Of a stretch of DNA of 64,000 bases, positions 26,347 through 34,301 are shown one piece after another (within the stretch, counting starts at the first letter, position 1; the number at the start of each line of letters is the position of its first letter). Below the pieces are notes generated by a model. It made no database searches. It had not been told where the DNA came from and worked only from the letters and a program-made list of their open reading frames with translations. The translations under genes were made by a program, and so were the position numbers. The stretch is from assembly GCF_036985505.1 (NCBI RefSeq), contig NZ_BTGQ01000001.1, forward strand, positions 310,001 through 374,000, in the 5' to 3' direction. The DNA comes from Croceitalea sp947503285. Its GTDB lineage: Bacteria > Bacteroidota > Bacteroidia > Flavobacteriales > Flavobacteriaceae.

Positions 26347-27236
26347 TATGCTTTGAATTGTACGGCAACTTGTTCAGCTTTTCGTGATGCCGAATAATCA
26401 TAAAACCCTTCTTTTGATTTCACGCCAAGTTTACCCGCCCTGACCATGTTCACAAGTAAGGGACAAGGGGCGTATTTCGGATTCTTGAACCCATCGTACA
26501 TCACCTTTAAGATGGATAAACACACATCTAAGCCAATAAAATCAGCCAATTGTAAAGGCCCCATAGGGTGGGCCATGCCCAATTTCATAACAGTATCGAT
26601 TTCTTTGACGCCAGCTACTTGATTGTATAGGGTCTCGATTGCTTCATTGATCATGGGCATAAGAATGCGGTTCGCCACAAAACCTGGATAGTCATTGACC
26701 TCAGTAGGCGTCTTGCCCAGTTTTTCCGAAAGCTGCATAATACTTTTGGTAACGAGGTCTGAAGTACTATAACCCCGAATAATTTCCACTAATTTCATGA
26801 TGGGGACCGGATTCATGAAATGCATGCCTATTACTTTATCAGGTCTTTGCGTTACCGCGGCGATTTGGGTTATTGATATGGAGGAAGTATTGGAAGCCAG
26901 TATCGTTTCCGCATCACAAATGCGGTCCAATTCTTTAAAGATGTCCAGCTTTACCTTTAGATTTTCGGTGGCTGCCTCGACGACCAAATCGGTATTTTCA
27001 ACACCACTTTTTAAGCTGGTAAATGGGCTAATATTGCCTAAAGTGGCGTTTTTATCATTTTCCGTAATAAGGCCTTTGGCCAACATTCTATCTAAATTTT
27101 TGGAAATCGTCTCCAGACCTAGCTTCAATGAAGTTTCTGAGATATCGATAAGCCGTACCCCGAACCCATTTTGTGCAAATACATGGGCAATACCATTACC
27201 CATCGTGCCGGCACCTATGACTGCTATATTCTTCAT
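26346..27236 (-). CDS. 3-hydroxybutyryl-CoA dehydrogenase
   Basis: The 296-residue enzyme oxidises (S)-3-hydroxyacyl-CoA with NAD+. The N-terminal Rossmann motif is GAGTMGNGIAHVFAQNG (residues 7-23). Further family motifs are NTSSISIT, HFMNPVPIMKLVE (catalytic His) and GFVANRILMPMINEA. C-terminal domain GMAHPMGPLQLADFIGLD closes the active site. Length equals Hbd/PaaH. It is coupled to DUF1015 and lies 36 bases after the Gfo/Idh gene. Confidence 0.92.
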   Translation of the reverse strand: MKNIAVIGAGTMGNGIAHVFAQNGFGVRLIDISETSLKLGLETISKNLDRMLAKGLITENDKNATLGNISPFTSLKSGVENTDLVVEAATENLKVKLDIFKELDRICDAETILASNTSSISITQIAAVTQRPDKVIGMHFMNPVPIMKLVEIIRGYSTSDLVTKSIMQLSEKLGKTPTEVNDYPGFVANRILMPMINEAIETLYNQVAGVKEIDTVMKLGMAHPMGPLQLADFIGLDVCLSILKVMYDGFKNPKYAPCPLLVNMVRAGKLGVKSKEGFYDYSASRKAEQVAVQFKA

Positions 27237-27272
27237 ATTATTGGATTTTCTATCGCGTTTATATGTGCTTGT

Positions 27273-28238
27273 TTATTTTTCGAAGGCATTGATGATCTGT
27301 AAGGCTACTTTTAACGCTTTGGTACCTTGCGCCAAAGAAACCACCGGTGTGGTATCATTGGTTATGGCCTCTGCAAAAGTCTCTAACTCATCGAGAATGG
27401 CATTATTCGTTTCGACATTGGGATTCTCAAAATAGATCTGTTTTTTGACCCCTTCCGCATTCTGTAAGATCATATCAAAATCCCCAGGATTTTCAGGGGC
27501 ATCCTTCATTTTAACGACTTCTACTTTCTTTTCGAGAAAGTCAACGGAGATGTAGGCGTCTTTTTGAAAAAAACGTGATTTACGCATATTTTTTAAAGAG
27601 ATACGACTCGCCGTTAGGTTGGCCACACATCCATTTTCAAATTCAATTCGCGCATTCGCAATATCTGGGGAGTTACTTATAACGGAAACCCCACTTGCAT
27701 TGATCTGTTTCACATCGGAATGCACAACGCTTAAAATCGCATCAATATCATGTATCATTAAATCTAAGACGACAGGAACATCGGTACCCCTCGGATTGAA
27801 TTCAGCCAACCTGTGTGTTTCAATGAACATAGGCCGTTCAATTTTCGATTTCACCGAGATGAAAGCTGGGTTAAATCGTTCTACATGACCTACTTGGCCT
27901 TTTACGCGGTGTTCTTTTTCCATCGCGACCAATCGTTCGGCCTCTTCAAGGGTATTGGTAATGGGTTTTTCTATGAAAACATGCTTGCCTTTTTCCATGG
28001 CTTTTTTTGCACAGTCAAAATGCGAAAGGGTAGGGGTCACGATATCGACTACATCAACGGCGTCAATCAAGGCATTGATATTTTCATAAAAGGTGTACCC
28101 TAATTCAGAGACCACCTTTTGTGCACTGATCTCGTCGGGGTCATAAAAACCTACAAGTTCGTATTTTGAGGATTGATTGAGTAAACGTAAATGGATTTTA
28201 CCTAAATGTCCAGCTCCTAAGACTCCTACTCTCAACAT
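27273..28238 (-). CDS. Gfo/Idh/MocA family oxidoreductase
   Basis: The 321-residue protein has an N-terminal NAD(P)-binding Rossmann fold (GVLGAGHLGKIHLRLL) with EKPITNT near residue 94, the strand-linker motif of the family. The C-terminal dimerisation domain has the His-x-x-Asp pair in DLMIHDIDA, near residue 165. The substrate, perhaps a sugar or UDP-sugar, is not clear; UDP-N-acetylglucosamine-like oxidases are possible. A full promoter lies upstream. Confidence 0.82.
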   Translation of the reverse strand: MLRVGVLGAGHLGKIHLRLLNQSSKYELVGFYDPDEISAQKVVSELGYTFYENINALIDAVDVVDIVTPTLSHFDCAKKAMEKGKHVFIEKPITNTLEEAERLVAMEKEHRVKGQVGHVERFNPAFISVKSKIERPMFIETHRLAEFNPRGTDVPVVLDLMIHDIDAILSVVHSDVKQINASGVSVISNSPDIANARIEFENGCVANLTASRISLKNMRKSRFFQKDAYISVDFLEKKVEVVKMKDAPENPGDFDMILQNAEGVKKQIYFENPNVETNNAILDELETFAEAITNDTTPVVSLAQGTKALKVALQIINAFEK

Positions 28239-28254
28239 GAATTTCTTCTTTTTT

Positions 28255-28287
28255 CAAAAATAGGAATATCACTAGAATTTAAGTCAA
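28255..28287 (-). promoter_or_regulatory. Promoter of the Gfo/Idh-hbd-DUF1015 transcript
   Basis: On the minus strand, TTG (28285-28287), 22 bases, then TATTTTTG (28255-28262) fits TTG-N17-23-TAnnTTTG. Transcription would start close to the ATG at 28238. Confidence 0.6.
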
Positions 28288-28338
28288 TTGATACCACAAG
28301 ATCATAGAACTTTTTAATTTCGTAATCCAAACCACGAC

Positions 28339-28980
28339 ATGCAAGATACTTTCAAACACAAGGGAATGCGTAATCAATTGGCAGGGGTAGTTGCCAGTAA
28401 GGGAATTGCCAATGAAAAAGTACTAAATGCGATTCGTGAAGTGCCCCGACATCTGTTTCTCGATAGTGGTTTTGAAGCCCATGCCTATCAAGACAAGGCT
28501 TTTCCCATTGGGGCCGACCAAACGATTTCACAACCTTATACGGTTGCTTTTCAAACCGAACTCTTGAATATGGGGCCAAACGCCAAAATTTTGGAAATTG
28601 GTACCGGTAGTGGTTACCAAACCGCGGTTCTTCTTCATTTAAAAGCTAAGGTGTACACTATTGAAAGGCAACAAGAGTTGTTCAAAAAAACGAAACTGTT
28701 TTTTTCAAAAATGGGTTATCGCCCCAAAAAGGTGATTTTTGGCGATGGGTACAAGGGATATCAAGAAGCGGCTCCCTTCGATGGGATAATCGTAACCGCC
28801 GGGGCACCGATAGTACCCAAACCATTATTGGCACAATTAAAGGTAGGGGGTAGGTTGGTAATTCCCGTTGGGGTTGAGAGCCAGATAATGACCCTTTTTA
28901 TTAGAAAATCGGATAAGGAATTTGAAAAAAAGGAATTTGGTGATTTCAGGTTCGTACCTTTATTAGAGGACAAAAATTAG
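28339..28980 (+). CDS. pcm: Protein-L-isoaspartate O-methyltransferase
   Basis: Pcm methylates isoaspartyl residues in aged proteins with S-adenosylmethionine. The 213-residue protein has motif I (ILEIGTGSGYQTAV), the preceding QTISQPYTVA and post motifs (DGIIVTAGAP, GGRLVIPVG). Length is normal. It is convergent with DUF5686, overlapping 4 bases at the stop codons. It is divergent from the Gfo/Idh gene. Confidence 0.93.
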   Translation: MQDTFKHKGMRNQLAGVVASKGIANEKVLNAIREVPRHLFLDSGFEAHAYQDKAFPIGADQTISQPYTVAFQTELLNMGPNAKILEIGTGSGYQTAVLLHLKAKVYTIERQQELFKKTKLFFSKMGYRPKKVIFGDGYKGYQEAAPFDGIIVTAGAPIVPKPLLAQLKVGGRLVIPVGVESQIMTLFIRKSDKEFEKKEFGDFRFVPLLEDKN

Positions 28981-31457
28981 AATTGAACACCAAAATTCAC
29001 ACCACGTTCCGTGATGCCCTCAAAATGATTTTGAACATAGCCTACCCTTAAAAACCGAAATTTTTTCCAACCTAGATTTCCCAAGGCCAGACCGAATTCA
29101 GAATACATGCTAGTGCCCTCAGTCGCCAATAATTTTGCACTGACTATCAAATTTCCATTGAGTTTGTTCAATAAGGGTATTTTGTTCATGATATATCCCT
29201 TGAAATTATGTGCTACATGGCCTTCAAAGTAATCGCCATTGGTACTTAGGTCATAGTAGGGCAGCAAGAAGAACGAATTTAGATAATTACCTCTTGTGAC
29301 CCGTGTTCGGTTACCGTTAAAATGTTGAAAATCGACAAAAGATATAGCTTCGGCATTCACGAATGTACCGGCTTTGAGGTTATAGGCGAACCTTCCTTTG
29401 TCACCAATTGAAAAGTCTTGCACCAGTCTTATTTTAAACTGATCAAAATTGTTTTGTGCGTCACTACTGGCAAATCCTTTTTCATAGCCAATAAAAAGTG
29501 TGGGAAACCTATCTTCAGAAAAATTGAACTTTCCATCTGGGTAGTTCAAATACTTTTGCCCGAACCGTATTCTTGTTGTCAATGACAATTTTAATATGTT
29601 GTGTCTTTCAAAAGCAGGGTTCTCAAAATCCAAAGGGGCTAGGGGGTTATTTGAAGTATAATCCTCATTTTCATCACCGAACAAAACATAATCCGTAGTG
29701 TTGAAAAGAGGTCTTCTTTCTTCGTAACCAAAATTCAAATACCCATAAATTCCGTTGGTAAGCTCTTGCGAGTAAAATACCTCTGAAAAGGTTTTTCCAT
29801 AAAACTTGGCAAAATTATCTTCGAACAGTAGTGAGGCCAAGGTATTGCCAAAGGGTGTTATGGGATTGTTATTATTGAACTGAACTGCTTCATTGCCACC
29901 ACTTAGCCTAAGGTAGGGTCTTGAGAAATTATTAAAACGGTATGCAATTGATACCTTAGGTCTAAAGCGTTTGTCTGAAAGGCCATAATCGAAACTGCTA
30001 CTGGCATTGAACCTTGTACCTTTTTCCTCATTCCGTTTTACGTAATCAAGACCAAAGCCACCATGCCAACCCTGTACGGTATTATAAAACGTAGCCGAAA
30101 CAGGCGTTTTTAGGGTATATGATTTTTCCTTAAAGGTATTATTATGGGTATAGCCAAAAAGTAGTGAACCAAGGGTAAGTCTGTTTCCTTTTGCATCGAC
30201 GGAATCTAAATACTGTTGCGATTTTCGAATTACTTGAACACTATCTTTGACTACATAATCTACGGTTTCTTCATTGGTCAAAGGCACTGGGCGAACTTCT
30301 TCCCAAAATAATGAATCCTTTTTATTTGCATTTTCTTCGAAAGAAAGAATTTCATTTGTAAAATCCTTCTTTTGAAATTGTGGGTCTAGGTTGTAATTTT
30401 TATATCCCGCAGTGAACCTTCCATCGCCTTTAAAACCAAATATGCTGTATTGAAAATCTAGACTTTGCAGCACCTTGAGCCAGGTTTTATCTTTTGGGGA
30501 ATAGTTAAAGGTCTGTTTTAAAGAGATTGTGTCAACGGGTAAAATCTGCGTTTGCTCACCGGTCACCCTTAGATCGACCGCATAGATGGCCCAGCTATTC
30601 TCTACGATGTAAATGATACCACTAAAAACACGGTCTTTAACCCTTTTTGGTAAGACTTCTATTTGATTGATAAGGTTATTGTTGTCATCGTAAAAAGTAC
30701 CGATTAATTTAAATCTGTAGTACGCAAAAGCGTTATCAGCGATAGGTGACACGAGTTGATTGCCAAACTCGATGGTATTTTTATAGAATGAGAAATTGAC
30801 ATCAGAGGCATTGTTAAAACTAAAACCGTTGTCGTCTCCACTTACTTTAGAAGCAAAGATTTTTTCCTTGAACTTGTTGTTGCGTTGCGCGATCTTTGAG
30901 ATGGTCTCAGAAAGATATATAATACCAGACCTTGTAGAATCAAGTCCCCCACCAAAATCCCCAAGGTCTTGCCCAAGTATTTTTTCAGGGGCATCCTTGA
31001 TTTTTATAAGTCCTTTCGAGTAAAAATCGGCAGTATAGGAAGTGATTTCCTTTTTGTAAGCTTTCCTTTTGGCAATAGCGTTTCTAATGACCCTATTCGC
31101 AGGGTTTTCGCTAGCAGTGACCGCGACTTCGGTCAGTGTAATGTTTTCTTCTTCCAGTACCATGTCGAATGTGAAAGGAATACGTTCGATGGTAATAGTT
31201 TCTTTTTTTGTTTTAAACCCCAAATACTTAAATACGATGGTGTAGGTGCCGGTCCGTTGCAGTTCGAGCTCATAAAACCCATTATCATTGGTAATGGTAC
31301 CATTCAGCGTGCCCTCAAAATAGATACTGACAAAAGAAAGTGGTTCATTGTTATTGTCCGTTACCCGACCTTGAATCTGTGCCGAGATGGCCAAGGGTAA
31401 TATGAAAAGAACTATGACAAGATAAATTTGCCTTGAAATTGCAAAGACCTTTGGCAC
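28977..31457 (-). CDS. DUF5686 outer-membrane protein with carboxypeptidase-like regulatory domain
   Basis: The 826-residue exported protein has a signal peptide (about 1-26), a CarboxypepD_reg-like Ig domain (about 28-110; IQGRVTDNNNEPLSFVSIYFEG), then the DUF5686 region. The C-terminal half has alternating beta-strand patterns with aromatic ends (ending GVNFGVQF), consistent with an outer-membrane beta-barrel. There is no plug domain, so it is not a canonical TonB-dependent receptor. Its role is unknown. It is single, between pcm and smpB. Confidence 0.85.
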   Translation of the reverse strand: MPKVFAISRQIYLVIVLFILPLAISAQIQGRVTDNNNEPLSFVSIYFEGTLNGTITNDNGFYELELQRTGTYTIVFKYLGFKTKKETITIERIPFTFDMVLEEENITLTEVAVTASENPANRVIRNAIAKRKAYKKEITSYTADFYSKGLIKIKDAPEKILGQDLGDFGGGLDSTRSGIIYLSETISKIAQRNNKFKEKIFASKVSGDDNGFSFNNASDVNFSFYKNTIEFGNQLVSPIADNAFAYYRFKLIGTFYDDNNNLINQIEVLPKRVKDRVFSGIIYIVENSWAIYAVDLRVTGEQTQILPVDTISLKQTFNYSPKDKTWLKVLQSLDFQYSIFGFKGDGRFTAGYKNYNLDPQFQKKDFTNEILSFEENANKKDSLFWEEVRPVPLTNEETVDYVVKDSVQVIRKSQQYLDSVDAKGNRLTLGSLLFGYTHNNTFKEKSYTLKTPVSATFYNTVQGWHGGFGLDYVKRNEEKGTRFNASSSFDYGLSDKRFRPKVSIAYRFNNFSRPYLRLSGGNEAVQFNNNNPITPFGNTLASLLFEDNFAKFYGKTFSEVFYSQELTNGIYGYLNFGYEERRPLFNTTDYVLFGDENEDYTSNNPLAPLDFENPAFERHNILKLSLTTRIRFGQKYLNYPDGKFNFSEDRFPTLFIGYEKGFASSDAQNNFDQFKIRLVQDFSIGDKGRFAYNLKAGTFVNAEAISFVDFQHFNGNRTRVTRGNYLNSFFLLPYYDLSTNGDYFEGHVAHNFKGYIMNKIPLLNKLNGNLIVSAKLLATEGTSMYSEFGLALGNLGWKKFRFLRVGYVQNHFEGITERGVNFGVQF

Positions 31458-31647
31458 GGTTTATTTTTTAGAAGGGTTAGTAAGACAATGATGCCCCATA
31501 AAATTTGCTGCTACGAATACTATTGTTGTGCTAATGTGAAAATCGCTTTATAATAGGGTTAGTCGTCAATTGCTGGTATTTAGTTCAAAGTAATATTAAA
31601 TAATGCTCGGATAAAGCGCTGTTTAGTATTTGTTAAAATTTGTCTTT

Positions 31648-32109
31648 TCAGCTATTAAAGCTCTTTTTGATTCGATCTAAGTTCTTTTTATTGTCTCTGT
31701 CCTTAATTGTTTCGCGCTTGTCAAATTGTTTTTTACCTTTTGCCAATGCAATATTCAATTTGGCTAGGCCCCTATCATTGGTAAATAAGTTCAAGGGAAC
31801 TATGGTCAAACCAGAGGTCACCACCTCGCGCTTTAGTTTCTTCAGCTCCCGCCTATTCAATAAAAGTTTACGCTCTGCCTTGGGTTTGTGATTGTAATAT
31901 CCGCCGTGACTGTATTCATCAACTTGCATATTGATAACGAAAAGCTCATCCTTATCATTAAATTCGCAAAAGCTTTGCGATATGGATGCCTTCCCTAGGC
32001 GAATGGATTTTATTTCTGTACCTGAAAGTACTATACCCGCGGTATAGGTATCCAATAGCTCATAATCAAAACGGGCCCTTTTATTTTTTATGTTTATATT
32101 TTTCTGCAT
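31648..32109 (-). CDS. smpB: SsrA-binding protein SmpB
   Basis: SmpB binds tmRNA to rescue stalled ribosomes. The 153-residue product from the ATG at 32109 begins MQKNINIKNKRARFDYEL. Family motifs are present: AGIVLSGTEIKSIR, YNHKPKAERKLLLN and the basic C-terminal tail KGKKQFDKRETIKDRD. An upstream in-frame ATG at 32175 would add a leader unlike the family and would precede the promoter. The tmRNA gene is not in this window. Confidence 0.94.
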   Translation of the reverse strand: MQKNINIKNKRARFDYELLDTYTAGIVLSGTEIKSIRLGKASISQSFCEFNDKDELFVINMQVDEYSHGGYYNHKPKAERKLLLNRRELKKLKREVVTSGLTIVPLNLFTNDRGLAKLNIALAKGKKQFDKRETIKDRDNKKNLDRIKKSFNS

Positions 32110-32115
32110 ACTGGG

Positions 32116-32123
32116 CAAAAATA
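32116..32123 (-). promoter_or_regulatory. Likely -7 element of smpB
   Basis: TATTTTTG on the minus strand matches TAnnTTTG and ends 7 bases before the ATG at 32109, so the transcript would be nearly leaderless. This position also rules out an earlier start. Confidence 0.5.
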
Positions 32124-32184
32124 AGTTTAATTCGCAAATTGTAATGTAGGGTTTGTTTTTACGATTATAAATCAAATAGGTATT

Positions 32185-32919
32185 ATGAAAATTTCTTTAG
32201 TTGGAGTACTTTTTTTAGTTCTATCAGGCTGTGCCAAAATTGCAAAACAACCAATGGTCGATGAAATCGTAAACAAATCGATTGAGGTGAGTGGTGGTCA
32301 ATTATACAAAGAGAAGGGAACTTCATTCTCGTTCAGAAACAAAAAATACCTATCGAAGGTTACAAATGGGAAGAAAATATTACAAAGGATTACCTACACG
32401 GATTCTTTAAAAATAACGGATGTTAAGACAAATTCAGGATTTCAACGCTTCTTTAATGACAGCTTACTCATTTTATCGGATTCGATGGCCAATAGATATG
32501 CCAATTCGGTCAACTCGGTACATTACTTTGCGAGATTGCCCTTCGGGTTGAATGACCCGGCCGTGAACAGGGAATTACTTGGGGAGACCAACTTAAAGGG
32601 AAAGACCTATTACAAAGTCAAGGTGACCTTCGATACCGAAGGGGGAGGTGATGATTTTGATGATGTTTATATCTATTGGTTCAATAAAGAGACCTTTAAA
32701 CCCGATTTCTTAGCTTATGAATTCCATGTTGATGGTGGCGGCATACGCTTTAGGGAAGCATTCAATGAACGTTATGTGAATGGTATTCGATTTGTGGATT
32801 ACAATAACTACAAACCAAAAACTAAAGATGCCGACATCTACGAAATTGACGGTTTATTTGAGGAAAAGGAATTGGAAATGCTCTCAAAAATCGAACTGGC
32901 CGAAATAGAGGTCAATTGA
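32185..32919 (+). CDS. DUF6503-like lipoprotein
   Basis: The 244-residue lipoprotein has a signal peptide with lipobox LSGC (Cys16). The body, with YYKVKVTFDTEGGGDDFDDVYIYWFNKETF followed by RFREAFN..Y.NGIRFVDYNNYK, matches the DUF6503 family. It is probably a beta-rich LolA/LppX-like fold anchored in the envelope. Its role is unknown. It is divergent from smpB and convergent with the SixA-like phosphatase. Confidence 0.72.
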   Translation: MKISLVGVLFLVLSGCAKIAKQPMVDEIVNKSIEVSGGQLYKEKGTSFSFRNKKYLSKVTNGKKILQRITYTDSLKITDVKTNSGFQRFFNDSLLILSDSMANRYANSVNSVHYFARLPFGLNDPAVNRELLGETNLKGKTYYKVKVTFDTEGGGDDFDDVYIYWFNKETFKPDFLAYEFHVDGGGIRFREAFNERYVNGIRFVDYNNYKPKTKDADIYEIDGLFEEKELEMLSKIELAEIEVN

Positions 32920-32924
32920 CGAAA

Positions 32925-33449
32925 TCAATTGATTCGCAAGTGGATATCCGTTGCAACGCTATCTACTAGGGTGACTATAAAGAGGCTACTATTATCGGTA
33001 TCTTCAAGAGCTCCATATTTTTCTTGACCTAGCAGTTCGTTAACGAATTGCGGTGTGGTGTTGCTATGACCCACGATTAAGACGTTCAGCCCCACATTTT
33101 CAGCTTTGAATGCTTCGAAGTCCAATTCCCTTGGGTCATAATAATCGATATCGATATCTTTTTTGACAGAGGTCGGGGCTGCTGTCATTCTAGTTCGTTC
33201 GTAGTTTGTGGAATAAATGACGTCAAGGGGAATGTCGTCAAATACTTCTGCCCAGCGAATGGCACGGTCTAAACCTTTCTGCATTAACTCTGGGTCAATA
33301 TTTGTTGAATCACTACGATCTTTTTCGGCGTGGCGTATTAAATAAAAGCTTGAAACGGTCGGTTCGTTCGGTATCGCCTCACTTTTTTCGGTAGTGTTAC
33401 AACTCAATAATCCCAAAAAAATAAAAAAAGGGAAGAACGACTTAAGCAT
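32925..33449 (-). CDS. Histidine phosphatase (SixA/phosphoglycerate mutase-like) lipoprotein
   Basis: The 174-residue product has a signal peptide with lipobox LLSC, so it is a lipoprotein. The catalytic RHG-type motif reads LIRHAEK (phosphoacceptor His), with second His in VGHSNTTP. Both fit the histidine phosphatase superfamily, here probably periplasmic or on the outer membrane. The substrate is unknown. The start at 33449 (MLKSFFPFF) is better than one 11 codons upstream, since it gives a clean signal peptide. Confidence 0.8.
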   Translation of the reverse strand: MLKSFFPFFIFLGLLSCNTTEKSEAIPNEPTVSSFYLIRHAEKDRSDSTNIDPELMQKGLDRAIRWAEVFDDIPLDVIYSTNYERTRMTAAPTSVKKDIDIDYYDPRELDFEAFKAENVGLNVLIVGHSNTTPQFVNELLGQEKYGALEDTDNSSLFIVTLVDSVATDIHLRIN

Positions 33450-33604
33450 TTTTTTTATTGGATATTTTGTTTCAGTCCCCATGTGTAATACCTTAGAATA
33501 TAGTTAAAAATAGTACTTAATTATTAAATCGGCCATGAACAAGCCTTACTACATAAACGCAACCTGTCTATTTCGTTTCATCTTGTGATTGGTAGAAGAC
33601 CAAG

Positions 33605-34201
33605 TCATTTTTTGATTTCGTTGGAAACCAAATAGTTCAGGTATGCTGCCGTATTTATTAGATATTTTCTATCGCGGGTCATGGTGCCCATGGCAACTGC
33701 CCCTTGAAGAATGGTGTAAAGCTGTTTTGCAAATTGCAACGGTGGCACGGGAATTTTAATTTCATTGCGTTTAACACCATTCTCTAAGACCAATGCGATT
33801 TTACCTTCGACCTCTTTTATGGTTTCTTTCGCTGCGGCGGCCAAAAGGGAGTTATTATGTTGTGCATCGACCCCTATATTTAAAATTGGGCAGCCCCCTA
33901 TTGGTAAGGTAAAAACATCATATTGCCTGTAAAAATTGATCAACGACTCGATTTTTGCAAGGGCATCGCCCTCTGCGGTCAAAAGCCCATCTATTTTTTT
34001 CAGTAAAATAGTACGATTGTATTGAAAGGCCGCCAGCGCCAATGCTTCCTTATTCTCGAAGTTACCATAGAGTGCCCCTTTGGTAAGCCCGGTTGCCTCT
34101 GTCAGATGGCTCATACTCGTTCCTACATAACCATATTTATTGAATATGGGGGCTACAGTTTCGATAATATATTGCGTGGTCCTTTCAGCCTTTCTAGTCA
34201 T
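33605..34201 (-). CDS. TetR/AcrR family transcriptional regulator
   Basis: The 198-residue regulator has a TetR helix-turn-helix at about 11-57: YIIETVAPIFNKYGYVGTSM.H.TEATGLTKGALYGNFENKEAL. The C-terminal ligand domain is poorly conserved. It resembles LmrA/YxaF-type repressors (C-terminal TetR_C). No obvious target gene is adjacent apart from the divergent or flanking sixA-like and clpB genes; it may control itself through the inverted repeat upstream. Confidence 0.85.
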   Translation of the reverse strand: MTRKAERTTQYIIETVAPIFNKYGYVGTSMSHLTEATGLTKGALYGNFENKEALALAAFQYNRTILLKKIDGLLTAEGDALAKIESLINFYRQYDVFTLPIGGCPILNIGVDAQHNNSLLAAAAKETIKEVEGKIALVLENGVKRNEIKIPVPPLQFAKQLYTILQGAVAMGTMTRDRKYLINTAAYLNYLVSNEIKK

Positions 34202-34234
34202 CTTAGAGAATTGGTTTTAGCGAAGATAAAAAAA

Positions 34235-34252
34235 GATACTGTATGGTATATC
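34235..34252. promoter_or_regulatory. Candidate TetR autoregulatory operator
   Basis: An imperfect inverted repeat (GATAC, six bases, GTATATC) lies 33-50 bases upstream of the tetR ATG. It falls within a promoter-like stretch, TTG at about 34252-34254, 23 bases, then TATCTTCG. Binding here would block RNA polymerase. This is inference. Confidence 0.35.
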
Positions 34253-34282
34253 AAAAAAAAGCATCCTGTTAGGGATGCTTTT
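34253..34282 (-). terminator. Intrinsic terminator of clpB
   Basis: A perfect 10-bp stem (AAAAGCATCC at 34257-34266, GGATGCTTTT at 34273-34282) with a 6-base loop is followed on the minus strand by a run of eight T. It is 20 bases after the clpB stop. Confidence 0.85.
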
Positions 34283-34301
34283 CAATTCATATTCGTGCGT
34301 A

